Source: Planctomycetota bacterium (lineage in GTDB: Bacteria; Planctomycetota; UBA1135; GCA-002686595). From it: a stretch of DNA of 64,000 nucleotides. The position numbers were made by a program, and so were the translations under genes. The stretch covers positions 101,818 through 165,817 of the forward strand of contig JAKVCD010000018.1 of the NCBI GenBank assembly GCA_022446815.1, in the 5' to 3' direction. Every line of letters starts with the position of its first letter. The stretch's first letter is position 1. The notes under the pieces were generated by a model. The model searched no databases. It had not been told where the DNA came from and saw nothing but the letters and a program-made list of their open reading frames with translations. Shown here one piece after another: positions 24,797-33,186 of the stretch.

Positions 24797-25849
24797 ATGT
24801 CCGCAAGACCCCTAGCCATCCTGCTCACCTTGCTCCTCGCAGGGATCCTCGTCGCCTCCCTCGGGGTCGGTAGCACCGAGGTCGTTGGAGTCGCCGATGG
24901 GGTTCGAGGCGCGCTCGCCATGCTCGGTTTGGCCGAGCCGCTCGAGCAGTACCAGGTCCTCGTTGAGCTACGGGTGACAAGGCTCCTTGCGACGGTCGGC
25001 GTCGGCGCAGCTCTCGCGCTCTCCGGGGCCTTGCTTCAAGGCGTCTTCCGCAACGACCTCGCCTCGCCCGCGATCATCGGTGTCTCTTCAGGCGCCGGCC
25101 TCGGGGCCTCGCTCGCCATCCTCGTCATCGGCGGCTACGGCCCGAGGTTCATGATCGAGAACGCGGTTGGCTTCGGCCCTGTCGCTGTGACCGCCTCCGC
25201 GCTCGTGGGCGCAGCCAGCTGCGCCTGGTTGGTCACGACCCTGAGCACCGCGAACGGCCGGATCTCAGTCCCCATGCTGCTCCTCGTCGGGATCGCTGTG
25301 AACGCGATCGCCGCAGGTCTCCTCGCCGCGATCCAGTCTTGGGCACTGCGAGACTTTGACGTCTCGCAGGCGCTCTTCTCCTGGGTCTTCGGTCGCCTAG
25401 AGGACCGCTCGAGCTTTCAGGTTGGGCTGCTCTGGTCCGGGCTCGTCGCCTCTGCGCTCGTGATCCCCTTCGTGGCCCTAGAGCTCGACCTCTTCGCTAC
25501 TGGTGAGGAGGACGCTCGGTCACTCGGGGTCAACACGAGTCGTGTGAAGCTCCTGACGATCCTGGCTGCTTCGGCCGCAGCTGCGATCGCGGTCTCGGTC
25601 GCTGGGCAGATCTCCTTCATCGGGCTCGTCGTTCCGCATGTCGTGAGGCGGATCACGAGCGCCTCACACCGCGCTGTCCTGCCGCTTTGCCTCCTCGCTG
25701 GGCCAGTGTTCCTCGCAGGGACAGAGCTCGTGCAGCGGTCTTTGCTTGGTGGAGCTCATCTGCAGCCTGGTGTGACCATGTCTCTCCTGGGTGGACCCTT
25801 CTTCCTGTTCCTCTTGGTCCGTCACCGCAGGGAGCTGCGCGCGTGGTGA
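24797..25849 (+). CDS. FecCD/BtuC-family ABC transporter permease
   Basis: Inner-membrane permease of the vitamin B12/iron-chelate import family. It opens with a membrane segment (LAILLTLLLAGILVASLGVG) and shows the family blocks RVTRLLATVGVGAALALSGALLQGVFRNDLASPAIIGVSSGAGLGA, then SWVFGRLEDRS and ARSLGVN, and GQISFIGLVVPHVVR, which is the ATPase-coupling region. The 350 residues would form about ten helices. It overlaps the ATPase gene by 4 bases (GTGA) and is divergent from the binding-protein gene across a 106-base gap. That gap holds no cobalamin riboswitch that I can recognise, so regulation is not visible. Substrate could be corrinoid, heme or a siderophore. Confidence 0.9.
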   Translation: MSARPLAILLTLLLAGILVASLGVGSTEVVGVADGVRGALAMLGLAEPLEQYQVLVELRVTRLLATVGVGAALALSGALLQGVFRNDLASPAIIGVSSGAGLGASLAILVIGGYGPRFMIENAVGFGPVAVTASALVGAASCAWLVTTLSTANGRISVPMLLLVGIAVNAIAAGLLAAIQSWALRDFDVSQALFSWVFGRLEDRSSFQVGLLWSGLVASALVIPFVALELDLFATGEEDARSLGVNTSRVKLLTILAASAAAAIAVSVAGQISFIGLVVPHVVRRITSASHRAVLPLCLLAGPVFLAGTELVQRSLLGGAHLQPGVTMSLLGGPFFLFLLVRHRRELRAW

Positions 25850-26637
25850 AGCAGCTCAAGTGTGAGGGAGTGACTTACTCCTACCCTGGCGGCGCGCCTG
25901 TCGTCGACGGCGCGAGCCTCACGGTGGAGCGCGGAGAGCTGCTCTGCATCATCGGTCCGAACGGAGCAGGTAAGTCCACGCTGCTGAAGTCGATGGCAGG
26001 GCTACTCTCGGTGGATGAGGGCGCGATCATGGTTGATGGCCTGGCGGTCTCGAGCCTGGGGCCGCGAGAGCGCGCGCGCACCCTCGCCTTAGTCCCACAG
26101 TTCCTCGACGCGATCCCGCCGCTCAGCGTCGGCAACTTCGTTATGGGAGGTCGTTACGGCCACCTCGACTCTTGGCGTCGAGCGGACTCGGCCGACTGCG
26201 AGGCCGTGACGGGTGCGCTCCTCGCTGCGCACGTCGCTGAGCTCGGCGAGCGTCTCTTAGGAGAGCTCTCGGGGGGGCAGCGACAGCGAGTGCTCATCGC
26301 GCGGGCTCTCGCGCAGGCCGCGGGCTACCTCTTGGTGGACGAGCCGACGAGCTCGCTAGATCCAGAGCATCAGCTCGGTGTATTCAGTCTGCTGAAGGAG
26401 TTAGCCGAGAGCGGGCGTGGAGTCTGTGTCGTGACACACGATCTCAACCTCGCGAGCCAGTTCGCCGACAAGGTCGCCTTGATGCAGTCGGGTGGCTTCG
26501 TCGGGATAGGTACACCCGCCGAGCTCCTCACAGCCGAGGTCTTGGAGCCTGTCTATGGCGCGCACTTCCGCTTCGACTCTTGGAGCTCAGCAGACGATGA
26601 GGAGCGCCCGGTCGTCGTGCCGTGGGCGCTTCAGTAG
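25846..26637 (+). CDS. ABC transporter ATPase (BtuD/FecE/HmuV type)
   Basis: Cytoplasmic ATPase energising the adjacent importer. Motifs: Walker A GPNGAGKS, Q-loop LVPQF, signature LSGGQRQRV, Walker B YLLVDEPTSSLD and switch His in VVTHDLNLAS. The length of 263 residues is standard. The start is GTG at 25846, overlapping the permease stop; an upstream in-frame start at 25687 would lie inside the permease and encode no family sequence. It converges with the sulfotransferase-like gene, and the stops overlap by 7 bases, so there is no room for a separate terminator. Confidence 0.92.
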   Translation: MKQLKCEGVTYSYPGGAPVVDGASLTVERGELLCIIGPNGAGKSTLLKSMAGLLSVDEGAIMVDGLAVSSLGPRERARTLALVPQFLDAIPPLSVGNFVMGGRYGHLDSWRRADSADCEAVTGALLAAHVAELGERLLGELSGGQRQRVLIARALAQAAGYLLVDEPTSSLDPEHQLGVFSLLKELAESGRGVCVVTHDLNLASQFADKVALMQSGGFVGIGTPAELLTAEVLEPVYGAHFRFDSWSSADDEERPVVVPWALQ

Positions 26638-28241
26638 AGCGTGTTGAAGCGCTCGCTCCGGTAGACGGCCCAGCCGTTCTCGCCCTCGATCTGAAGCTCG
26701 AAGACCTTCCTCCCGGTCTCCCGGCTCACCTCGAAGATGTGTGCCCATTGGCGACCACTCCCCGGCGTGTCTCCTTTGTCGCCAGGGGCACGACGCACTC
26801 GCGCGCCGTCCGTGACGATCACGTTGCCGGTGGTCGGCTGGAGGTCTACATCGCAGAGGAACGAAGAGTAGAAGTGGTCCGTGTCGAGGCTCCCGTAGGA
26901 CCAGACCTCCTCCGTTGTCATGGCCTCCTCGTCGATCTTGAACTCGACAGCGCGGCTGTACTTCTCCTCCTCGGGCTGGTCCGGCGTGAAGGGCGGACCA
27001 CGATGCCCACCGTTGTCGAAGATGAGCACATTGCCGCTGGGCATGAGCTCCGCCGCGTGCTGCTTGCTCGTCCAGGTGAGCTCTCCGACGGGCTTGAGGA
27101 GGTGATCTGACCAGGGCTCCTTCCACCCGCCGGGATCACCGTGGATCCAAACGAGGGAGGAGTCGGCGAGGCGCATCTTTATGACGGCGCTCTGGTGGTT
27201 CAGCGAGATGATCACGGAGTCGTCCGAGGCGTCATACACGAGAGAGTTCGCGTGTGCCCAGTCCTTCCCCGGCTCGTCCAAGAGGTCTTCATAGACCTTC
27301 TTCCAGAAGCCGGTGCCGAGGCTGCCGTGAGAGATGCGGTATGGATCGAGCACGTCGAGGAGGTTCCAGCGGCGCGAGACCGCGCCCTCATGATCGAACT
27401 CTACGACGACGTCTCCGATGAGAGTCGCCGTCGCGCGCTCTGCGTCAGGGTCCGTCTCGCTCGTCGGGTAGTTCTCATACTCTCGGGCCTCCGAGGACAG
27501 CATCAGGAACTTGCCGTCATCCATGAGGACGAAGTCGTGATGGAAGGTGTCGCAGTCGACGGGGACACTGTCGCTCGGGACCTTATCCTTCGGAACCCCC
27601 GTGCTGTGCCAGTGCTTGACTAGATCTCCGAGCTTGTTGATCTGCGCCATGCGGCCGTTCCGGCTCGCGAGATAAATGAGGTCTCCGTTCGGGAGGCGCT
27701 TGACGTCATTGATGGTCTCGTCCGTGCGGAAGTACCAGACCACCTCGCCGCCTGCGTCGAGCGCGAAGACCACTCCGTACTCTCGATCAGGCCCGCGCTT
27801 CGTCCAGCGCATGACAGGGATGAAGTGGTAGCCCGGCTCCATCCTCGCAGGGCGCAGGGTCGTGACCTCGAGAGGGGGGAAGTCGTCAGGGAGCGGCGGG
27901 GTCTTGAGCGTAAAGGTACCGCCTTCTGTGGTTGAGCCTCCAGCGGTCGAGTCGAAGCTGACGGTGACTGTGTACTCCTTGTCGGGGCGCATCCCCAAGA
28001 GTGGCGTCGGCCCGCTCATGGCGGCGGGAGCGTCGTCGATGATGATCTCTGCGTCGCCCTCTGCTGAGAGGATGAAGCGCGGCCGAACCTCACTGTCAGA
28101 GGTGTACTCAAGGACTCCTGCGAGCGGCGCACGCTCGTTGGGATTCATCTTGAGGCTGATCCCAGAGATACCCGGGGGGATCGGCGCGGGGGTGCACGCG
28201 CAGAGAGAGAGTGCTGCGATCAGGAGCGTTCTGTTCATCAT
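26631..28241 (-). CDS. Arylsulfate sulfotransferase (ASST)-like lipoprotein
   Basis: Predicted exported beta-propeller of the arylsulfotransferase family, which moves sulfate between phenolic compounds without PAPS. A lipoprotein signal (LLIAALSLCAC) is followed by a small beta domain (about 30-130) and the propeller. Active-site blocks in order are DTFHHDFVLMDDG (His near 234), KDWAHANSLVYD (His near 327), SLNHQSAVIKM (near 345) and KQHAAELMPSG (His near 393). In E. coli ASST the residues are His252, His356, Arg374 and the sulfated His436; here the three histidines are present but the Arg position reads Asn in SLNHQ. The gene begins at TAATG, overlapping the stop of the upstream sulfatase-fold gene, so it is coupled to it. 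Activity is uncertain. Confidence 0.78.
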   Translation of the reverse strand: MMNRTLLIAALSLCACTPAPIPPGISGISLKMNPNERAPLAGVLEYTSDSEVRPRFILSAEGDAEIIIDDAPAAMSGPTPLLGMRPDKEYTVTVSFDSTAGGSTTEGGTFTLKTPPLPDDFPPLEVTTLRPARMEPGYHFIPVMRWTKRGPDREYGVVFALDAGGEVVWYFRTDETINDVKRLPNGDLIYLASRNGRMAQINKLGDLVKHWHSTGVPKDKVPSDSVPVDCDTFHHDFVLMDDGKFLMLSSEAREYENYPTSETDPDAERATATLIGDVVVEFDHEGAVSRRWNLLDVLDPYRISHGSLGTGFWKKVYEDLLDEPGKDWAHANSLVYDASDDSVIISLNHQSAVIKMRLADSSLVWIHGDPGGWKEPWSDHLLKPVGELTWTSKQHAAELMPSGNVLIFDNGGHRGPPFTPDQPEEEKYSRAVEFKIDEEAMTTEEVWSYGSLDTDHFYSSFLCDVDLQPTTGNVIVTDGARVRRAPGDKGDTPGSGRQWAHIFEVSRETGRKVFELQIEGENGWAVYRSERFNTLY

Positions 28242-29647
28242 TAGAGGTAGCCGAGGGCTTCTAGGGCGTCCGCTTCAGAGGAATCGGAGAAAGTGGGCGC
28301 GACCTCTGCCGCCCGCGGGGCGAGGCCGTGGGTAGCACAGTACTCACGATAATCTTCGAGGACCGCTCTGAGCTGTGACTTTGAGACTCGGCTCATCATG
28401 CCGAGAGAGGTCTGCTCTCCGGGGTCGTTCTTCAGGTCGAAGAGGAGCTCGATGGGGGAGTCGCTGAACAGGCTCGGGAGCTCGACCTCTCCTGCGGCGG
28501 CAGCGCGGACTGTCTCGATGTAGCTGGCGGAGATGGCTTGTCGTTCGCTCGGTTCGTACAGGCGATCGGCGCGAATGAACTTCACGTCTCGAGTGACGAC
28601 GGCGCGCATCACGCAGCGCTCACGGATCACCAACTCTGCGAGGGTCTCACGCTCTCCGAGTTCAGCGGGCGCCCCTCTCAAGACGAGCGGGTCTCCGTCG
28701 AAGCCGATGCCGCGGCCTGAGAAGCTTCGGAGCTCAGCTAAGCTCGGAGCGACGTCTACCAGGCTGACGTTTTGGGTATCCACCGCAGGCGAGATCGCCC
28801 CCGGGGCGTGGAAGAGGAGCGGGACGCGGAGGGCCTCCTCGTGCAGCGTCCAGGAGTGGCCGACATAGCCGTGCTCAAGGAACTCCTCACCGCAGGTAGA
28901 GGTGAAGACGATGAGCGTCTCGTTCGGGTTGGCGCGCGCGTTGATTGTCTCTAAGAGCGCGGCCACCGCGGCGTCCACCGCCGCGATCTCAGCACGGTAG
29001 GCTGAACGGAGGGCCTCGAGCTCTGCTTCAGTGCAGCGCTCCTCTCCGGTCGCGCCTGCTGCGATCCTCCCGCGGATATCGGCGAAGCTCACAGCGGGGG
29101 CCTCAGCGCCGACGTGAGGCTCATGCGGGTCTGCGAAGTGAACGTGTAAGAAGCAGGGGCGCTCGCCGGCGTCCTCAAGAACCTCGCTCGCGCGCGCGGC
29201 GACCTCGCTGGTAGACCAGACCTCGCCGGGCCGCGCGACTTGGATGTCCTGATAGCCGCGCAGGAAGCCCTCGCCGCTTAGCAGAGGTTGGCTGGACACG
29301 AGCCCCGTAACGAGCTGGGCTTTTGAGAAGGACTCAGCGAGCGTCTCTGCCTCAGCCGAGGGCGAGGCCTCTAGGAGCCCAATGCTGCCGCCGCGAGTGG
29401 GGAGGAGCCCAGTCAGAAGCGCTGCCGCAGACTGGAGCGGATGTGAAGAGTTGGCGCGGGCGTTGGTGAAGGAGAGCCCCTCCGCGGCGAGGCGCGCGAG
29501 CGTCGGAGTGAGTTCACTGTCGAGGTGGTCTTGGCGGAGCGCGTCTACAGTGATGAGGATGACGTCACCAGAGAGCTCGGGCGAGCGCTCTGCGCAGCTC
29601 CCAAAGCTGAAGAGGGCTGCGACTCCTAGCGTGAGCGCAGGTCTCAT
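28241..29647 (-). CDS. Sulfatase-fold lipoprotein with degenerate active site
   Basis: Member of the alkaline phosphatase/sulfatase superfamily, anchored by a lipoprotein signal (FSFGSC). The first metal Asp is present in LITVDALRQDHL. The nucleophile region, usually C/S/T-x-P-x-R/H before LLTG, reads NSSHPLQSAAALLTG and has no residue that aligns as nucleophile or Arg/His. The late metal motif, usually SDHGEE, reads STCGEEFLEHG near residue 247, so Asp and His are replaced by Thr and Cys. HFADPHEPH and RVPLLFHAPG are normal. I infer a pseudoenzyme or a strongly altered activity, perhaps a binding or regulatory partner for the coupled sulfotransferase-like protein. ATG at 29647 follows a GGAG nine bases upstream. 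It ends with EALGYL, typical of this sulfatase subgroup. Confidence 0.75.
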   Translation of the reverse strand: MRPALTLGVAALFSFGSCAERSPELSGDVILITVDALRQDHLDSELTPTLARLAAEGLSFTNARANSSHPLQSAAALLTGLLPTRGGSIGLLEASPSAEAETLAESFSKAQLVTGLVSSQPLLSGEGFLRGYQDIQVARPGEVWSTSEVAARASEVLEDAGERPCFLHVHFADPHEPHVGAEAPAVSFADIRGRIAAGATGEERCTEAELEALRSAYRAEIAAVDAAVAALLETINARANPNETLIVFTSTCGEEFLEHGYVGHSWTLHEEALRVPLLFHAPGAISPAVDTQNVSLVDVAPSLAELRSFSGRGIGFDGDPLVLRGAPAELGERETLAELVIRERCVMRAVVTRDVKFIRADRLYEPSERQAISASYIETVRAAAAGEVELPSLFSDSPIELLFDLKNDPGEQTSLGMMSRVSKSQLRAVLEDYREYCATHGLAPRAAEVAPTFSDSSEADALEALGYL

Positions 29648-29836
29648 TGCTCGCGCTCCATGTCGGACTGACCTCCGGCTCGCGGAGGAGTGGTCGCCGC
29701 TTGGCGGAGAGGCTCGGCAGTTGCCTTGCGTCTCGGGATGTGGAGTGAAGGGTTGAGGAGCGACGTGTGCATGGCGACTCAGATGCTACGGATCGATCTT
29801 ATCTCAACTATTTCGACAGCAGTGGAAGCGTTGAAG

Positions 29837-32218
29837 TCAGGGGCAGAGCGTGGCGCTGAGCGCGTCTGAGAGGTTGAAGCCAGCGGCGCCAGCGGCGGGG
29901 TCCCGGTACCAGCACTGCACGCGGAGGGTGTCGCCAGGACCGGAGCCGGCAAGCGGGGATGTGTTGAAGTCGATGCCTCTCTGCGCGTCCCCTGCGGCGT
30001 CAGCGAAGATCGCAGGATTGAGGCGCGTCAAGCTTCCGCCCACACAGCGGTTCCCGTCACCGAAGGGGACGCTCACCTCGTTGGGGCCGTAGAAGAAGAG
30101 GCCGGGCTGGTTGGCAGGGAGTCCGGAGGCGAGGAGGGCGGCCGTGTTGGCCGAGACGCTCGTCGAGCCGCTCCAGTCGATCAGGGCTGGGGCGCCGGAA
30201 GAGTTGTTGGTGGCCTTGCAATAGCGCGTCACGCCGCAGGTGGAGTCGGGGGCCCAGGCGAGCATCGGCTCGTCTGGGTCGGTTGAGAAGGCGCGCCCCA
30301 CCCCACAGTCCGTGAGGGCCGGGGCGCGGTCGCACACGAAGGAGAGGCTGTAGAGCGTGCCCCAAGTGACTAGGTTCGCGTTGGGGTTGAGGTCAAGTGG
30401 GGCGGCACGCCACTCGATGCCGCTGGCGTCTCTAGAGAAGGCCCATGGCGTGCTCTCTTGAGGGTCGCCAGAGTGGTGGGGGGCTCCATGGAAGGAGTCC
30501 TCGGTGACGGCCGCAGAGAGGTCCACTGGGACACGGAGTCCGCCGAGACCGGTCGCGTGATTCATGTTGTAGACAACATAGTCGTATCGCCATGTACCGT
30601 CGCCGTTGTCCCGCGTGCCGCTGGCGAGGAAGACGCGGCCCTTCTCGGCGAAGTCTCGGATCTCGACGTGGACGCCGGGTTGCGCAGCAGCCCAAGCCAT
30701 AACGGCCGGCTCTGTCACTTGGGTCGACCCGACAAAGGAGAGCGTCAGGTTTGATCCTCCTGAGACAGCGACCTCGCGGTAGGAGACATTGTTGAACTGG
30801 TTCCCGAAGGCCGTCTCCTCGGGGTGCACGTACTGACCCTCGACGAAGTAGCGCGCACCCTCGTTGCTCTCAGGCTGCATGTCTTCCACGGGGACCTGAA
30901 TGCGCTTGTAGAGGGCGTCTCCGCTCTGCCCTGCGGTCGTGAAGGGGTAAGGGAAGTCGCCTGAGAAGGGGTCGACCTCCCAGCGTGGACCGAGTCCGCT
31001 CTGTGCGCCGTTCGTCTGTGCGCCGTAAGGGTCTGAGCAGCCCACCCCTAGGATCGTGCCGGTGCCGGGGTCTTCGCACTCACAGCAGTAGTCTTGGGCG
31101 AGCGCTAGGTAGCCGTGCTTCAGCCAGCTCATCCCGAGCTGCTCGAATCGCCCGTCCTTGAGGCGGTAGAGGTTCTGGCCGATCACAGGGTGCTGGTTGT
31201 TGCCTGCGATCCAGATGACGCCTTGGTCACCCCAGTTGCAGGAGACCGTGCCGACGGAGTAGGAGAGCATCCCGTCTTGCTCACCAAAATAAGCGGTCTG
31301 ATGCAGGTCTCCGACGACGATGTCAGGGCCGACGTTCGGGTTCGAGCAGCTGTCTTCGACCCCGCTCGTGACTGCGATCGAGCCCGGACCAGGCGTCGTA
31401 CCAGGATAGTTGCCGATCCTGAGCCAGTAGGTGTTCCCCGCGACCGCGCTGAAGACGATCTTCGAGCGCAGGTCGCAAGAGTCGTCGATGCAAGCGATCG
31501 CTGGACCTCCTTCACATGGCGCGCCGTCATAGACTCCGAGCATGGTGTCGTAGCCAGAGAGGCCGCAGGTAGAGATCTCGACCGGCGCGGTCTGTCCTGC
31601 GGTCCAAGCGAACCAGACATCGTCCGCCATAGAGGGTCCGCTCGGGCATGTCGCGTAGGCCGAGCTGTCCGTGGTGGCGAGGGTGTTGTCGTAGGGGAAG
31701 ATCCCGTCACCAGTGATGACCTCTGCGCTCAGGCAATCATCATTTGTGGCTGTCGGGCTGGTGTTGATTGAGATCTCGCCTGGCCCTCCAGAAGCGTTTG
31801 GGAAGGTGCCGACGCGGAGAGCGTAGACCTCGCCTGCGGTCGCGCTGAAGTGGATGACAGAGCGCAGCCCGCAGCTGTCGTCGTTGCAGTCGAGCGGAGC
31901 CCCCGAGGGGCAGCCTGCGCCTGAATAAGCAGCGAGCATGGTGTCGACCTCGGAGAGGCCGCAGGTGCTCACGGTCACAGAGCCGCTGGCACTAGCCGTC
32001 CAGTCAAACCAGACGTCGTTCGCCACTTGGTCTCCTGCTGAGGTCGAACAGAGCGAGGAGCCGGGCCCGTCCGTGTCAGCTGAAGAGTTATCGAAGGCGT
32101 AGGTCCCGTCCCCGATGATGGCCTCAGCTGTAGAGCAAGAGTCGCTCCCTTGGGCATACAGGGTCTCCGCGAGGAGAGCGGCGGCGGCGATTCCTAGGGA
32201 GAGCTTCAAGGGAGACAT
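29837..32218 (-). CDS. Large secreted repeat protein with planctomycete C-terminal domain
   Basis: Exported protein of 793 residues whose function I do not recognise. After a signal peptide (about 1-22) come two tandem repeats of about 130 residues (about 25-158 and 158-286), each with a D/C-rich start, ND(or DD)VWFDWTA, VSTCGLS..DTMLA(G)VY, C.DDSC.LRS.I.FSA.AG..Y.LR(I/V)G and a Gly/Pro end. They resemble bacterial pre-peptidase C-terminal domains. A central region of about 375 residues carries CCECEDPG and a GTILGVGCSDPYG segment. The last 125 residues (from YCKATNNSSGAP near 667) form the same C-terminal domain as the metalloprotease at 7503-10058. Conserved paired cysteines suggest disulfides. 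Cell-surface location is likely; ligand unknown. Confidence 0.75.
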   Translation of the reverse strand: MSPLKLSLGIAAAALLAETLYAQGSDSCSTAEAIIGDGTYAFDNSSADTDGPGSSLCSTSAGDQVANDVWFDWTASASGSVTVSTCGLSEVDTMLAAYSGAGCPSGAPLDCNDDSCGLRSVIHFSATAGEVYALRVGTFPNASGGPGEISINTSPTATNDDCLSAEVITGDGIFPYDNTLATTDSSAYATCPSGPSMADDVWFAWTAGQTAPVEISTCGLSGYDTMLGVYDGAPCEGGPAIACIDDSCDLRSKIVFSAVAGNTYWLRIGNYPGTTPGPGSIAVTSGVEDSCSNPNVGPDIVVGDLHQTAYFGEQDGMLSYSVGTVSCNWGDQGVIWIAGNNQHPVIGQNLYRLKDGRFEQLGMSWLKHGYLALAQDYCCECEDPGTGTILGVGCSDPYGAQTNGAQSGLGPRWEVDPFSGDFPYPFTTAGQSGDALYKRIQVPVEDMQPESNEGARYFVEGQYVHPEETAFGNQFNNVSYREVAVSGGSNLTLSFVGSTQVTEPAVMAWAAAQPGVHVEIRDFAEKGRVFLASGTRDNGDGTWRYDYVVYNMNHATGLGGLRVPVDLSAAVTEDSFHGAPHHSGDPQESTPWAFSRDASGIEWRAAPLDLNPNANLVTWGTLYSLSFVCDRAPALTDCGVGRAFSTDPDEPMLAWAPDSTCGVTRYCKATNNSSGAPALIDWSGSTSVSANTAALLASGLPANQPGLFFYGPNEVSVPFGDGNRCVGGSLTRLNPAIFADAAGDAQRGIDFNTSPLAGSGPGDTLRVQCWYRDPAAGAAGFNLSDALSATLCP

Positions 32219-32289
32219 AGCTCTATGGTGACCTCCGAGGGCATATTCGGATAGTCCTCAGCGAACATGCGGCGCTAAGGAGGAGATGG

Positions 32290-33126
32290 ATGGCTCCCAC
32301 GACTCTGCATGCCTTATCAGTGATCTCGTACGATGAGGGCCGAAACCCAGCGAGCACCATGACAGATCAAGAAACACACTTTGACCTCACCGGACGAGTT
32401 ACCGTCATCACGGGCGGGGCTCGCGGCATCGGCTTGGCCATCAGCGAGCGCTTCGCGCGCGCGGGCGCCTCGGTCGCGGTCGTTGACAGGGACGAGGTAG
32501 CGTGTGAAGAGGCTGCCGCTAAGCTGCGCGGCCTCGGCGCCGCGGCGATCGCTTGCAGCATCGACGTCACCAAGGAGGGCGAGGTGGAGGAGATGACGCA
32601 GCGGGTCGTCGCAGAGCTGGGCGGCTATGACGTCCTCGTCTGCTCCGCTGGCATCGTCGGCCGCAACGCCTTCGCCTGGGAGACGAGCGCTGAGGAGTGG
32701 CGTGAGGTCCTCGACATCAACCTCACCGGCGTCTGGCTCTGCAACAAGCACGCGCTAACCGTCATGCGAGCGTCGGACTACGGCCGGATCGTGAACATCG
32801 CTTCGATCGCAGGTAAGGAGGGTAACCCCAAGCTGGGTCCTTACTCGGCGTCGAAGGCGGGCGTGATCGGTATGACGAAGTCGCTGGCTAAGGAGGTCGC
32901 GGATACGGGGATTCGTATTCACTCTGTGGCTCCAGCGGTCATCCACACTCCGATGCTAGATCAGGTCAATCAGGAGACGATCGACTACATGGTCTCAAAG
33001 ATCCCTGTCGGTCGGACCGGCATGCCTGACGAGGTCGCGGCGCTCGTGCATTACCTCTCGAGCGAGGAGGCGAGCTTTACGACGGGCGCCTGCTTCGACA
33101 TCTCGGGCGGCCGCGCGACGTATTGA
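32290..33126 (+). CDS. Short-chain dehydrogenase/reductase
   Basis: Cytoplasmic NAD(P)-dependent SDR, first gene of a four-gene sugar or polyol operon. Motifs: cofactor loop TGGARGIGLA, VDRD after the second strand (Asp favours NAD), CSAGI, catalytic Ser in NIASIAG, and YSASK. The C-terminus TTGACFDISGGRATY is typical. ATG at 32290 was chosen because AAGGAGG lies six bases upstream; ATG at 32359 would remove 23 unusual N-terminal residues and start closer to the family N-terminus (MTDQETHFDL), so the start is not certain. ATG 32286 is out of frame. Likely oxidises a hydroxyl of a sugar, inositol or sugar acid handled by its neighbours. Confidence 0.85.
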   Translation: MAPTTLHALSVISYDEGRNPASTMTDQETHFDLTGRVTVITGGARGIGLAISERFARAGASVAVVDRDEVACEEAAAKLRGLGAAAIACSIDVTKEGEVEEMTQRVVAELGGYDVLVCSAGIVGRNAFAWETSAEEWREVLDINLTGVWLCNKHALTVMRASDYGRIVNIASIAGKEGNPKLGPYSASKAGVIGMTKSLAKEVADTGIRIHSVAPAVIHTPMLDQVNQETIDYMVSKIPVGRTGMPDEVAALVHYLSSEEASFTTGACFDISGGRATY

Positions 33127-33186
33127 ACACTGCCCTGGGGCACGGCCTCGGGGACCCCACACCACACCCACAAGGAGGAGCGCGCC

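Noticed and set aside
29648-29836. 189-base gap between the sulfatase-fold gene and the large repeat protein
   Set aside because: No gene, clear terminator or repeat found; reported here only to say that nothing is visible.
32286-32337. Short upstream frame starting at ATG 32286
   Set aside because: Ends after 16 codons, out of frame with the SDR, and its ATG is only two bases from the AAGGAGG; leader peptide not supported.
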